Both the position numbers and the translations under genes were made by a program. From Nocardia sp. CY41 (GTDB lineage Bacteria > Actinomycetota > Actinomycetes > Mycobacteriales > Mycobacteriaceae), in assembly GCF_009829325.1 (NCBI RefSeq), contig NZ_VUOS01000021.1, positions 62,001 to 126,000 on the forward strand: 64,000 bases of DNA, read 5' to 3'. Shown one piece after another: positions 9,365-17,809 of the stretch (position 1 is its first letter; every line of letters begins with the position of its first letter). The notes under the pieces were generated by a model, which was not told where the DNA came from, searched no databases, and saw only the letters and a program-made list of their open reading frames with translations.

Positions 9365-9580
9365 TCAGCCGCGACCGCCGGCTCTCGCCTGTTTGCCCGC
9401 GAGGGCGTCGAGACCGAGCATCGCCAGCAGCGACTCACAGTCTGCGGCGTTCTCCGCGTAGCTGGCGACGGTGCGGGCGGCGACGGCGCACTGGCGCGCG
9501 TTCTCCGCTTTCTCCGCTGCTCGCGCCTCCGCGAATTCGCCCGGTTCATGGATAAGGGTGATGTGTCGTGCCGACGCCAT
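9365..9580 (-). CDS. Small hypothetical protein (71 residues)
   Basis: Starts at ATG 9578-9580 with a strong AAGGAGACTC just upstream, which is the main reason to accept it. The protein is alpha-helical by composition, rich in Ala and Glu, with two cysteines (ARQCAV and AADCES) and no membrane segment. It converges with the AraC gene, with stop codons four bases apart. I do not recognise the family; nothing further can be inferred. Confidence 0.7.
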   Translation of the reverse strand: MASARHITLIHEPGEFAEARAAEKAENARQCAVAARTVASYAENAADCESLLAMLGLDALAGKQARAGGRG

Positions 9581-9800
9581 GAGTCTCCTTGGGGTTGGTC
9601 GCAGACTACGCGGACGGGCGAGGTCGCGTTACCGGAACGAGACAGGTGGTCCTGACCGGTCACCGATTCGTGACGCGACGCCGAGCGCGTCACCGGCCTC
9701 GCACACCAGGCCATGCGCCGGACGACCGGAGCCGGCGCCGGGTACTCGATCCGCGGACCGACCGCGTCGCCTCGGCAGCTGGGGGCGGCGAACACGCTGA

Positions 9801-11009
9801 TCAGTCGAGCAGTTCACGGACAACGCCGTCGGCGAGGAGACGCCCCCGATCGGTGAGCACGAGCCGGTCGTCCGCGGTGCGCAGCGCGAGACCGTCGCCG
9901 ACCACCCGGTCGACGGCGGCGCGGGCCGAGGAAGCCAGATCGGCCAGCGGCAGGCCGGTGCGCAGCCGGACGGCTAGCATCACCCGCTCCGTGTACCGCT
10001 CCTCCGCGCTGAGCGCCTCCCAGCCCGCGGCGGGCAGCCCGCCCGCGCCGACCCGATCGGCGTACCGCGCGGGATGCTTCACGTTCCACCACCGCACGCC
10101 GCCGACATGACTGTGCGCGCCGGGCCCGGCGCCGAGCCAGTCGCCGCCGTCCCAGTAGCCGAGGTTGTGCCTGCAGGCCGCCGCCTCGCCCGCGGCCCAG
10201 TTCGACACCTCGTACCAGCCCAGACCCGCCGATCGGAGGCGCGCGTCGATCCGTTCGTAGCGGGCGGCGAGCACGTCGTCGTCCGGCGCGGGCAGTTCAC
10301 CGCGGCGCACCCGGCGGGCGAGCGCGGTGCCGTCCTCCACGATCAGCGAGTACGCCGAGACGTGATCGACGCCGGCCGCGAGCACCGCGTCCAGGCTGGC
10401 GTCGAGGTCGGCGTCGCGCTCGCCGGGCGTGCCGTAGATCAGATCCAGATTGACGTGCTCGAATCCCGCGGCGCGTGCTTCCCGCGCTGCGGCCACCGCG
10501 CGGCCCGGGGTGTGCGTGCGGTCGAGCACCTTCAGGACGTGCGCGGCGGCGGATTGCATGCCCAGCGACACTCTGGTGTATCCCGCCGCCCGGATGCGCT
10601 CGAAGAACTCCGGGGAGGTGGATTCCGGATTGGACTCCGTGGTGACCTCGGCCCCGGTGGCGAGGGTGAACTCGGCGCGCACGGCGTCCAGCACCGCAGC
10701 GAGGCCGTCACCACCCAGGAGGGAGGGCGTGCCGCCGCCGACGAAGACGGTGGACACTTCCGGCGTCGGGGTGGGCAACGCCGCGAACTCCCGCGCCGCG
10801 GTGGCGAGCTCGCCCCGCAACGCCGTCAGCCACGACTGCGGTGACGCCGACGTGCCGAGTTCCCCCGCGGTGTAGGTGTTGAAGTCGCAGTAGCCGCACC
10901 GCGTGGCGCAGAACGGCACGTGGACGTAGATGCCGAAGGGGCCGTCGCCGAAGTCGTGCAGCACCGGCGCGGCGGTGCCGGTGCTCGCGGACAGGGCGGA
11001 AGAACTCAC
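9801..11009 (-). CDS. hemW: Haem chaperone / radical SAM protein HemW
   Basis: A 402-residue protein beginning at GTG 11009. The radical-SAM cluster motif CxxxCxxC is present as CATRCGYC (C34, C38, C41), preceded by the typical GIYVHVPF. GGGTP and the later HemN-type C-terminal domain are present. Members of this group (formerly called HemN2) bind haem and deliver it; they lack true oxygen-independent coproporphyrinogen oxidase activity. In mycobacteria the gene lies close to the sulfite-reductase locus, as here. Confidence 0.93.
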   Translation of the reverse strand: MSSSALSASTGTAAPVLHDFGDGPFGIYVHVPFCATRCGYCDFNTYTAGELGTSASPQSWLTALRGELATAAREFAALPTPTPEVSTVFVGGGTPSLLGGDGLAAVLDAVRAEFTLATGAEVTTESNPESTSPEFFERIRAAGYTRVSLGMQSAAAHVLKVLDRTHTPGRAVAAAREARAAGFEHVNLDLIYGTPGERDADLDASLDAVLAAGVDHVSAYSLIVEDGTALARRVRRGELPAPDDDVLAARYERIDARLRSAGLGWYEVSNWAAGEAAACRHNLGYWDGGDWLGAGPGAHSHVGGVRWWNVKHPARYADRVGAGGLPAAGWEALSAEERYTERVMLAVRLRTGLPLADLASSARAAVDRVVGDGLALRTADDRLVLTDRGRLLADGVVRELLD

Positions 11010-11201
11010 CTGTCCAGTGTGAACGCCACCGCGACCGCGCCGACACCCGGGGACTCCGCCAGGGGCGAACGGCTCCCGGTTCTCCTCTCGGACCGATTCG
11101 CGGTCGCGGCCGCCGCACCCGGCGAGCGGAGACGCGACGGCCGCACGGTCGAGTGTCCGGCGCCACCGCGACGGGCGCCCTACCCCGCCGGCCGCCCGGG
11201 C

Positions 11202-11609
11202 TCAGTCACCCACGACCGGGGTGTTCTGGTTCGCGGTGAGCACCCAATGCCCGTCCTCCTTGGACATCACGTACAGCGGGCTGCCTTCGCTGTCCAACAC
11301 GCCCTCCGGGGTGAAATAACGCTGCCGTACCTTGACCGCGGCCACGTCCGGGCGGATGAACAGTACGTGCTCGACCTCGTAGGTGGCGGTGCCGTGCGCG
11401 GTGGCCCCCGGCAGTACCTGGGCGGTGAACTCGGCGATGGCGGCGCGGCCGAAGAGACGTTTGCCGTGGCCGGTGGTCCAGATCGCGTCCTCCCGGAAGA
11501 GCGCGGCGAATTCGTCGACGAGTTCGTTGCGCTGGGCGTGCTGGACACTCGCGACCACCGCCCGGATGGCCTCGAGTTCGGCGGCGGGATCGACTGGTGT
11601 GGTACTCAT
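11202..11609 (-). CDS. SgcJ/EcaC-type NTF2-like (SnoaL fold) protein
   Basis: A 135-residue single-domain protein. The N-terminal helix (AIRAVVASVQHAQRNELVDEFAALF) followed by REDAIWTTGHGKRLFGRAAIAEF is typical of the SgcJ/EcaC group of NTF2-like folds. Members include small enzymes and ligand-binding proteins of unknown substrate. It is a single gene; spacing to hemW and the sulfite-reductase leader suggests separate transcription. Confidence 0.85.
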   Translation of the reverse strand: MSTTPVDPAAELEAIRAVVASVQHAQRNELVDEFAALFREDAIWTTGHGKRLFGRAAIAEFTAQVLPGATAHGTATYEVEHVLFIRPDVAAVKVRQRYFTPEGVLDSEGSPLYVMSKEDGHWVLTANQNTPVVGD

Positions 11610-11808
11610 GCCGCCGAGCGTGCTACCTCCACCTCACTCGAGGTCAAGCGGCGTGCGCGGTGTCACACCGGATGCGGCGGTGATATCACGCGCCCGGCTT
11701 CGGTCCGGACTATGACTGCCGTCACAAACCGGGGCGAGCGTCCAGGGCATTTCCCGTCAAAGTGCGGGAAATACTGGAAGCGGGGTCGGAAGGCCATCGC
11801 TGACGTGG

Positions 11809-11814
11809 CACAAT
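11809..11814 (+). promoter_or_regulatory. -10 element of the sulfate-reduction operon (leaderless)
   Basis: CACAAT ends seven bases before the ATG of the cysteine-rich leader peptide at 11822. This places the transcription start on the ATG itself, the geometry of leaderless mRNAs in this group. No good -35 is visible. Confidence 0.55.
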
Positions 11815-11821
11815 GGGCCGC

Positions 11822-11914
11822 ATGCGCGCTTTGGAGATCCGACTTGTGGCACGTCGCCACGTCGATTACAAGCGCGTCTGTAGCGCCTGCTGTCTGCCCG
11901 GTTCCCCCCGGTAG
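11822..11914 (+). CDS. Cysteine-rich leader peptide of the sulfate-reduction operon
   Basis: A 30-codon frame with ATG at 11822 and TAG at 11912-11914. It begins MRALEIRLVARRHVDYK and ends RVCSACCLPGSPR, with Cys codons at positions 20, 23 and 24. In mycobacteria, leaderless poly-cysteine short ORFs with closely similar N-termini precede sulfur-assimilation operons and act as cysteine-responsive attenuators: scarcity of charged Cys-tRNA stalls the ribosome and lets the operon be expressed. This copy lies 125 bases before sirA and is followed by a hairpin, so the same role is inferred. Confidence 0.85.
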   Translation: MRALEIRLVARRHVDYKRVCSACCLPGSPR

Positions 11915-11977
11915 CTCAGCGCGCCCGATCCCCGGGTCCCCGGCGATCCCCGACTTCATCGGCCCGCTGACACCGCA

Positions 11978-12000
11978 GGCGTGAGTCAGCCCCTCACGCC
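11978..12000 (+). promoter_or_regulatory. Hairpin between leader peptide and sirA, possible attenuator
   Basis: GGCGTGAG (11978-11985) and CTCACGCC (11993-12000) form a perfect 8-bp stem with a 7-base loop, 40 bases before the sirA start. No T-run follows, so it would act as a Rho-dependent or translation-blocking element rather than a classical terminator. Confidence 0.5.
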
Positions 12001-12039
12001 CTCAGCAGGATGTACCACCCACCCCGCAGGAGCGACCCC

Positions 12040-13854
12040 ATGACGTCGAGTACCGACGCCGGTCCGAACGATCAGCCCACGCCCGAATCCCAGCCCGGGC
12101 ACCGCGCGCGTCCCGACCGCCCGGCCTCCGAACGCCGCGTCCGCCCGGACCGCCCACGTCCCGAGGCGACCTCCACCGGTCCGCGCGCCCGCACCGGCAA
12201 GCCTGTGCGCCGCAAGGCCGAAGGCCAGTGGGCGCTGGGCTACCGCGAGCCGCTGAACCCGAACGAGCAGTCCAAAAAGGACGACAACCCGCTCAACGTC
12301 CGCGCCCGCATCGAGAACATCTACGCCAAGACCGGCTTCGACGGGATCGACAAAGGCGACCTGCGCGGCCGGTTCCGCTGGTGGGGTCTGTACACCCAGC
12401 GCGAGCAGGGCTACGACGGCACCTGGACCGGTGACGAGAACATCGACCTGCTCGAGGCCAAGTACTTCATGATGCGCGTGCGCTGCGACGGCGGCGCGCT
12501 GAACCTCGCGCAACTGCGCACCCTCGGTCAGATCTCCACCGAGTTCGCCCGCGACACCGCGGATCTGTCCGACCGGGAGAACGTGCAGTACCACTGGATC
12601 GAGGTGGAGAACGTCCCCGAGATCTGGAAGCGGATCGAGGCGGTCGGACTGAAGACCACCGAGGCGTGCGGCGACTGCCCGCGTGTGGTGCTCGGGTCCC
12701 CGCTGGCGGGCGAGTCGCTGGACGAGGTCATCGACCCGACGCCCGCGATCGAGGAGATCGTGCGCCGCTACATCGGCAAGAAGGAGTATTCCAACCTGCC
12801 GCGCAAGTTCAAGACCGCGATCTCCGGCCAGCAGGACGTGGTGCACGAGATCAACGACGTGGCGTTCGTCGGCGTCGTGCACCCCGAACACGGCCCCGGT
12901 CTGGACCTGTGGGTCGGCGGCGGCCTGTCCACCAACCCGATGCTCGCCCAGCGGGTGGGCGTGTGGGTGCCGCTGGAGGAGGTGCCGGACGTGTGGGAGG
13001 CCGTCGTCTCGATCTTCCGCGACTACGGTTACCGCCGCCTGCGCACCAAGGCGCGCCTGAAGTTCCTGATCAAGGACTGGGGCATCGAGAAGTTCCGCCA
13101 GGTGCTGGAGGACGAGTACCTGAAGCGCAAGCTGATCGACGGCCCCGCACCCGAGCAGCCGACCAAGCCGATCGACCACGTCGGCGTGCAGCGGCTGCGC
13201 AACGGGCTCAACGCCGTCGGCTTCTCCCCCATCGCGGGCCGGGTGTCGGGCACCGTCCTGACCGAGGTCGCCGACGCGGTGGAACGGATCGGCTCCGACC
13301 GCGTCCGGTTCACCCCCTATCAGAAACTGATCGTGCTCGACGTGCCCGACGACAAGGTCGACACGCTGATCGATGAGCTGGAACCGCTCGGCCTGCAGGC
13401 GCGCCCCTCGCTGTGGCGGCGCAATCTGATGGCCTGCACCGGTATCGAGTTCTGCAAGCTCTCCTTCGCCGAGACCCGCAAGCGGTCCCAGGCGCTGGTG
13501 CCGGAGCTGGAGGAACGGCTGGCGGATCTGAACGCGCAGCTGGACGTCCCGATCACGATCAACATCAACGGTTGCCCGAACTCCTGCGCCCGCTCGCAGA
13601 TCGCCGACATCGGGTTCAAGGGCCAGTTGGTCGACGACGGCAGCGGGAATCACGTGGAGGGCTTCCAGGTTCACCTCGGTGGCAGCCTCGGCTTCGACAG
13701 CGCCTTCGGGCGCAAGCTGCGCCAGCACAAGGTGACCACGCAGGAATTGGGCGACTACATCGACCGGGTGGTGCGCAATTTCGTCAAGCAGCGGACCGAC
13801 GGCGAACGGTTCGCCCAGTGGGCGGTCCGCGCCGACGAGGCCGACCTGAGATAA
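12040..13854 (+). CDS. sirA: Ferredoxin-dependent assimilatory sulfite reductase
   Basis: A 604-residue protein. ATG 12040 is preceded by AGGAG seven bases away; the longer frame from 12010 has none. Residues 1-60 are a Pro/Arg-rich disordered extension. The two half-domains carry the sirohaem/[4Fe-4S] ligands C466, C472 (CTGIEFC) and C512, C516 (CPNSC). It reduces sulfite to sulfide with six electrons from ferredoxin. The ferredoxin-nitrite reductases are close relatives, but the neighbours cysH, cysD and cysN fix the role as sulfite reductase. First structural gene of the operon. Confidence 0.95.
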   Translation: MTSSTDAGPNDQPTPESQPGHRARPDRPASERRVRPDRPRPEATSTGPRARTGKPVRRKAEGQWALGYREPLNPNEQSKKDDNPLNVRARIENIYAKTGFDGIDKGDLRGRFRWWGLYTQREQGYDGTWTGDENIDLLEAKYFMMRVRCDGGALNLAQLRTLGQISTEFARDTADLSDRENVQYHWIEVENVPEIWKRIEAVGLKTTEACGDCPRVVLGSPLAGESLDEVIDPTPAIEEIVRRYIGKKEYSNLPRKFKTAISGQQDVVHEINDVAFVGVVHPEHGPGLDLWVGGGLSTNPMLAQRVGVWVPLEEVPDVWEAVVSIFRDYGYRRLRTKARLKFLIKDWGIEKFRQVLEDEYLKRKLIDGPAPEQPTKPIDHVGVQRLRNGLNAVGFSPIAGRVSGTVLTEVADAVERIGSDRVRFTPYQKLIVLDVPDDKVDTLIDELEPLGLQARPSLWRRNLMACTGIEFCKLSFAETRKRSQALVPELEERLADLNAQLDVPITININGCPNSCARSQIADIGFKGQLVDDGSGNHVEGFQVHLGGSLGFDSAFGRKLRQHKVTTQELGDYIDRVVRNFVKQRTDGERFAQWAVRADEADLR

Positions 13855-13874
13855 GTGTCGACGGGAGATCAACT

Positions 13875-14591
13875 GTGACAACCGAACTCGCGGAAAAGCT
13901 GTCCGAGGACGAGCTCCGCGCCATCGCCGCGCGCGGTGCCGCCGAACTCGACGGCGCCTCGGCGACCGAACTCCTGCAGTGGACCGAGGATACCTTCGGC
14001 AGGAACTACATCGTGGCTTCCAACATGCAGGACGGGGTGCTCGTGCACCTGGCCGCAGGCGTTCGCGCCGGCGTGGACGTGCTGTTCCTGGACACCGGCT
14101 ACCACTTCGCCGAGACCATCGGCACCCGGGACGCGGTGGAGGCCGTGTACGGGGTGAACGTGATCGACGTCCAGCCGGAGCACACGGTCGCCGAGCAGGA
14201 TCGGCTGCTGGGCAAGGATCTGTTCGCCCGCGAGCCGAACGAGTGCTGTCGGTTGCGCAAGGTGGTCCCGCTGCAGAAGTCGCTCGCGGGGTACAACGCC
14301 TGGGTCACCGGCATTCGCCGGGTGGAGGCGCCGACCCGGGCGAACGCGCCGCTGATCTCGTTCGACGAGGCGTTCGGACTGGTGAAGATCAACCCGATCG
14401 CGACGTGGTCCGACGACGAGATGCAGGACTACATCGAAAAGCACGGCATCCTCGTCAATCCCCTGGTGGAGGAGGGGTATCCGTCCATCGGCTGCGCTCC
14501 GTGCACGCGGAAGCCGGAGCCGGGAGCCGATCCGCGAAGCGGCCGTTGGGCAGGCCTCGCCAAGACCGAATGCGGGTTGCACACAGCATGA
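13875..14591 (+). CDS. cysH: Adenylyl-sulfate (APS) reductase CysH
   Basis: A 238-residue protein starting at GTG 13875; the longer frame from 13413 is a shadow of sirA. The [4Fe-4S] ligands of APS reductases are present: CC at 124-125 and GCAPC at 206-210. The catalytic ECGLH is at 232-236. The paired cysteines show it uses APS directly rather than PAPS. It reduces APS to sulfite and AMP using thioredoxin or mycothiol-linked reductant. Its stop overlaps the ATG of a 26-codon mini-ORF. Confidence 0.95.
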   Translation: MTTELAEKLSEDELRAIAARGAAELDGASATELLQWTEDTFGRNYIVASNMQDGVLVHLAAGVRAGVDVLFLDTGYHFAETIGTRDAVEAVYGVNVIDVQPEHTVAEQDRLLGKDLFAREPNECCRLRKVVPLQKSLAGYNAWVTGIRRVEAPTRANAPLISFDEAFGLVKINPIATWSDDEMQDYIEKHGILVNPLVEEGYPSIGCAPCTRKPEPGADPRSGRWAGLAKTECGLHTA

Positions 14592-14668
14592 CCGAGTCAG
14601 GGCCCGGAGGAGGCAGCCTGCGTAACCACGTAGGGCCCCTCGGGCATGCGAAGAAGGACACAGCATGA
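14588..14668 (+). CDS. 26-codon mini-ORF bridging cysH and cysD
   Basis: ATG at 14588 overlaps the cysH stop as ATGA, and its TGA (14666-14668) overlaps the cysD ATG in the same way. The peptide is Gly/Pro-rich (MTESGPGGGSLRN, then HAKKDTA) with no recognisable motif. It carries the cysD ribosome site AAGAAGGA in its last codons. The frame lies between two perfect copies of a 15-base sequence (14581-14595 and 14658-14672), so it may be a by-product of a duplication rather than a selected gene. It could still couple translation of cysD to cysH. Confidence 0.4.
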   Translation: MTESGPGGGSLRNHVGPLGHAKKDTA

Positions 14669-15597
14669 CCGAAACCATTCGAAGCGAACGATCGCTCGGC
14701 ATCACCGATTTCGACACCCTCGCCGCGCTGGAGTCCGAGGCGATCCACATCTTCCGCGAGGTGGCGGGCGAGTTCGAGCGGCCGGTGATCCTGTTCTCCG
14801 GCGGCAAGGACTCCACGGTGCTGCTGCATCTGGCGCTCAAGGCGTTCTGGCCCGCGCCGCTCCCGTTCGCCCTGCTGCACGTGGACACCGGGCACAACCT
14901 GCCCGAGGTGCTGGAGTTCCGGGACAAGGTGGTCGAGCGCTACGGCCTGCGCCTGCACGTGGCGAAGGTGGAGGACTACCTGGCCGACGGCAGGCTCACC
15001 GAGCGCCCCGACGGCATCCGCAACCCCTTGCAGACCGTCCCGCTGCTGGACGCGATCAGCGAGCACCGGTTCGACGCCGTGTTCGGCGGCGGCCGCCGCG
15101 ACGAGGAGCGCTCGCGCGCCAAGGAGCGGATCTTCTCGCTGCGCAACGCCTTCGGCCAGTGGGACCCGAAGCGGCAGCGTCCCGAGTTGTGGAATCTCTA
15201 CAACGGGCGTCACGCGCCGGGCGAGCACGTGCGCGTGTTCCCGCTGAGCAACTGGACCGAGCTGGACATCTGGCGCTACATCGCCCGCGAGGACATCGAC
15301 CTGGCGAGCATCTACTACGCGCACGAACGTCCGGTGTACCTGCGCGACGGCATGTGGATGACGCCCGGCGTGTGGGGCGGCCCGCGCGACGGCGAGGTGC
15401 TGGAGACCCGATCGGTGCGCTACCGCACCGTGGGTGACGGTTCCTCCACCGGCGCCATCCTTTCCGACGCGGCCGACAACGAGGCGATCCTCGCCGAGGT
15501 GGCCGCGTCCCGACTGACCGAACGCGGTGCGACCCGCGGTGACGACCGCGTCTCCGAAGCCGCGATGGAAGACCGCAAACGAGAGGGCTATTTCTGA
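14665..15597 (+). CDS. cysD: Sulfate adenylyltransferase subunit 2 (CysD)
   Basis: A 310-residue protein with AAGAAGGA upstream of ATG 14665. The PP-loop ATP pyrophosphatase motif SGGKDST is at 45-51, and the family signature GGGRRDEERSRAKERI is near 132. With the GTPase CysN it forms ATP sulfurylase, making APS from sulfate and ATP. The C-terminal MEDRKREGYF is the usual family ending. Its stop is one base before the cysN ATG. Confidence 0.97.
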   Translation: MTETIRSERSLGITDFDTLAALESEAIHIFREVAGEFERPVILFSGGKDSTVLLHLALKAFWPAPLPFALLHVDTGHNLPEVLEFRDKVVERYGLRLHVAKVEDYLADGRLTERPDGIRNPLQTVPLLDAISEHRFDAVFGGGRRDEERSRAKERIFSLRNAFGQWDPKRQRPELWNLYNGRHAPGEHVRVFPLSNWTELDIWRYIAREDIDLASIYYAHERPVYLRDGMWMTPGVWGGPRDGEVLETRSVRYRTVGDGSSTGAILSDAADNEAILAEVAASRLTERGATRGDDRVSEAAMEDRKREGYF

Positions 15598-15598
15598 C

Positions 15599-16894
15599 AT
15601 GTCCGACCTATTGAGGCTGGCCACCGCCGGTTCTGTCGACGACGGCAAGTCCACTCTGGTCGGACGCCTGCTCTACGACACGAAATCCGTTCTGGCCGAC
15701 CAGATCGACGCCGTCACCCGCGCGTCGGTGGACAAGGGTCTCGCCACACCGGATCTCTCGCTGCTCGTGGACGGGCTGCGCGCGGAACGTGAACAGGGCA
15801 TCACCATCGATGTCGCCTACCGCTACTTCGCCACTCCGCGCCGCTCTTTCGTGCTCGCGGACACCCCCGGGCACGTGCAGTACACCCGCAACACCGTGTC
15901 CGGCGCGTCCACCGCGCAACTGGTGATTCTGCTCGTCGACGCGCGCAAGGGCGTGATCGAGCAGACCCGCAGGCACGCGGCAGTGCTCGCGCTGCTCGGC
16001 GTGCCGAAGCTGGTGCTCGCCGTGAACAAGATCGATCTGGTGGACGACGCCGCCGCCGTCTTCGCCGCCATCTCCGCGGAGTTCAACGAGCTCACCAGCA
16101 CGCTTGGCTGGTCGAGCGAGGACGTGCTGGAGATCCCGGTCTCGGCGCTGCACGGCGACAACATCGCCACCCGGTCGGACAACACCCCGTACTACGACGG
16201 TCCCTCGCTGATCGAGCACCTGGAATCGGTGCCGGTCGATGCCGACAGCACCGGCAATCACGCGCTGGGGCTGCGGTTCCCGGTGCAATACGTGATCCGG
16301 CCGCGCACCGCCGAGTACCCGGACTATCGCGGCTACGCCGGGCAGATCGCGGCGGGCGCGGTCGCCCCGGGCGACGAGGTCGTGGTGCTGCCCTCGGGTA
16401 TCCGCACGACCGTGGAGCGGATCGACACCCCCGACGGTGAACTCGCGGTGGCCCAGGCCGGACGCAGTGTCACGCTGATCCTCGCCGACGACGTGGACAT
16501 CTCCCGAGGCGACATCATCGCTTCGACCGCCGACGCGCCCGAGCCGGTCGACGCCTTCGACGCCACCGTCTGCTGGCTGGGCGACAAGCCGCTGCGCCCC
16601 GGCGCGCGACTGCTGCTCAAGCACGGCACGCGCACCACCCAGGCGATCGTCGGCGCACTGCTGGAGCGCTTCGACGAGCAGCGCCTGGCAGCCGACCCGA
16701 GCCCGGAGTCGTTGGAGCTCAACGAGATCGGCCGCATCTCGGTGCGGGTCGCCGAGCCGATCGCGGCCGACGACTACCGGGTGAACCGGCACACCGGCAG
16801 CTTCCTGCTGATCGACCCGGCCGGTGGCAATACGCTGGCGGCCGGTCTGGTCGGTGACGTGCTGACCGCCGTCGAGGTCGGCACCGGAGCCTGA
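15599..16894 (+). CDS. cysN: Sulfate adenylyltransferase subunit 1, GTPase (CysN)
   Basis: A 431-residue EF-Tu-like GTPase. The P-loop GSVDDGKST is at 11-19, then DTPGHVQY (G3) and NKIDLVDD (G4), followed by two beta-barrel domains. GTP hydrolysis drives APS synthesis by CysD. The protein ends after the second barrel, so the APS-kinase (CysC) domain found fused in many mycobacterial CysNC proteins is absent. That fits an APS reductase that needs no PAPS. ATG 15599 follows the cysD stop by one base. Confidence 0.96.
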   Translation: MSDLLRLATAGSVDDGKSTLVGRLLYDTKSVLADQIDAVTRASVDKGLATPDLSLLVDGLRAEREQGITIDVAYRYFATPRRSFVLADTPGHVQYTRNTVSGASTAQLVILLVDARKGVIEQTRRHAAVLALLGVPKLVLAVNKIDLVDDAAAVFAAISAEFNELTSTLGWSSEDVLEIPVSALHGDNIATRSDNTPYYDGPSLIEHLESVPVDADSTGNHALGLRFPVQYVIRPRTAEYPDYRGYAGQIAAGAVAPGDEVVVLPSGIRTTVERIDTPDGELAVAQAGRSVTLILADDVDISRGDIIASTADAPEPVDAFDATVCWLGDKPLRPGARLLLKHGTRTTQAIVGALLERFDEQRLAADPSPESLELNEIGRISVRVAEPIAADDYRVNRHTGSFLLIDPAGGNTLAAGLVGDVLTAVEVGTGA

Positions 16895-16895
16895 C

Positions 16896-17735
16896 ATGGC
16901 TGTGCGGCGAACTCTTTTCGGCACCGCACCGGTCTCGCGCGCGGGCGCCCCGGCGTCCCGGCCCGCGGATCCGGCCGTGCTCGACCGGAGCGCGGCGCGG
17001 CCGCCCGCGCTGATCGCGGTGGCGCACGGCAGTCGTGACCCGCGCTCGGCGGCGACCGTGGCGCAGGTGGTCGGCGCCGTGGCGGACGCGCGTCCGGACC
17101 TCGACGTCCGGACGGCGTTCCTCGATCTCACCGCCCCGTCGGTGGAACAGGTGGTGGACGCCGTGGCCGCCGACGGGCACACCCATGCGGTGGTGACGCC
17201 GCTGCTACTCGGCAGTGCCTTCCACGCCAAGGTGGACCTGCCCGGACTGCTCGCCGCGGCCGGCGCCCGCCATCGGGGGTTGCGCTTGACCCAAGCCGAC
17301 GTGCTGGGCGTGGACGCCGGACTGATCGGTGCGCTGCGCGACCGGGTGCTCGCCGCCGTCGGCGGGTATGCGTCGGCGGATCGACGCTTGGGCGTCGCCG
17401 TCGCGGCGGTCGGCTCGTCGTCGGCGGCGGCCAACGCGCGCACCGCCGAGGTGGCCGCGCGTCTGGCCGCCCGCACCGGTTGGCGCACCGAGATCTGCTT
17501 CGCGACCACCCAACCGTCGGTGACCGAAGCGATAGCACGACTGCGCGCCCGTGGCGCGGACCAGGTGCTGGTCGCCCCCTGGTTCCTCGCACCCGGATTG
17601 CTGACCGATCGCCTCGCCCACGCGGCGCGAGGAGCGGTCCATGCCGACGTGCTCGGCGCGCATCCGGCTCTCCCCCGAGTCGTCCTGGATCGCTATCACG
17701 CGGCAATCGCGCAGACGCGCGCGCTCTCGGCCTGA
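16896..17735 (+). CDS. Sirohydrochlorin ferrochelatase-like protein (CbiX/SirB family)
   Basis: A 279-residue protein made of two CbiX repeats. The first metal-binding His is in AVAHGSRDPRSA (H44) and the second in PLLLGSAFHAKVDLP (near 109). It would insert iron into sirohydrochlorin to give sirohaem, the cofactor of SirA. A cobalt chelatase role is possible from sequence alone, but the operon position directly behind cysN makes iron much more likely. Residues 1-35 are a low-conservation extension. It starts one base after the cysN stop. Confidence 0.88.
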   Translation: MAVRRTLFGTAPVSRAGAPASRPADPAVLDRSAARPPALIAVAHGSRDPRSAATVAQVVGAVADARPDLDVRTAFLDLTAPSVEQVVDAVAADGHTHAVVTPLLLGSAFHAKVDLPGLLAAAGARHRGLRLTQADVLGVDAGLIGALRDRVLAAVGGYASADRRLGVAVAAVGSSSAAANARTAEVAARLAARTGWRTEICFATTQPSVTEAIARLRARGADQVLVAPWFLAPGLLTDRLAHAARGAVHADVLGAHPALPRVVLDRYHAAIAQTRALSA

Positions 17736-17740
17736 CCGCT

Positions 17741-17761
17741 CCGGCCCTACCCGCCGGCCGG
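17741..17761 (+). terminator. Candidate hairpin after the sulfate-reduction operon
   Basis: CCGGCC (17741-17746) and GGCCGG (17756-17761) make a 6-bp GC stem with a 9-base loop just behind the chelatase gene. There is no T-run, so it is only a possible terminator. Confidence 0.35.
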
Positions 17762-17809
17762 GAACCTCGGAGTCGTCCGCGAACCCACTCTTCGTGCTAG
17801 GAACATGGC

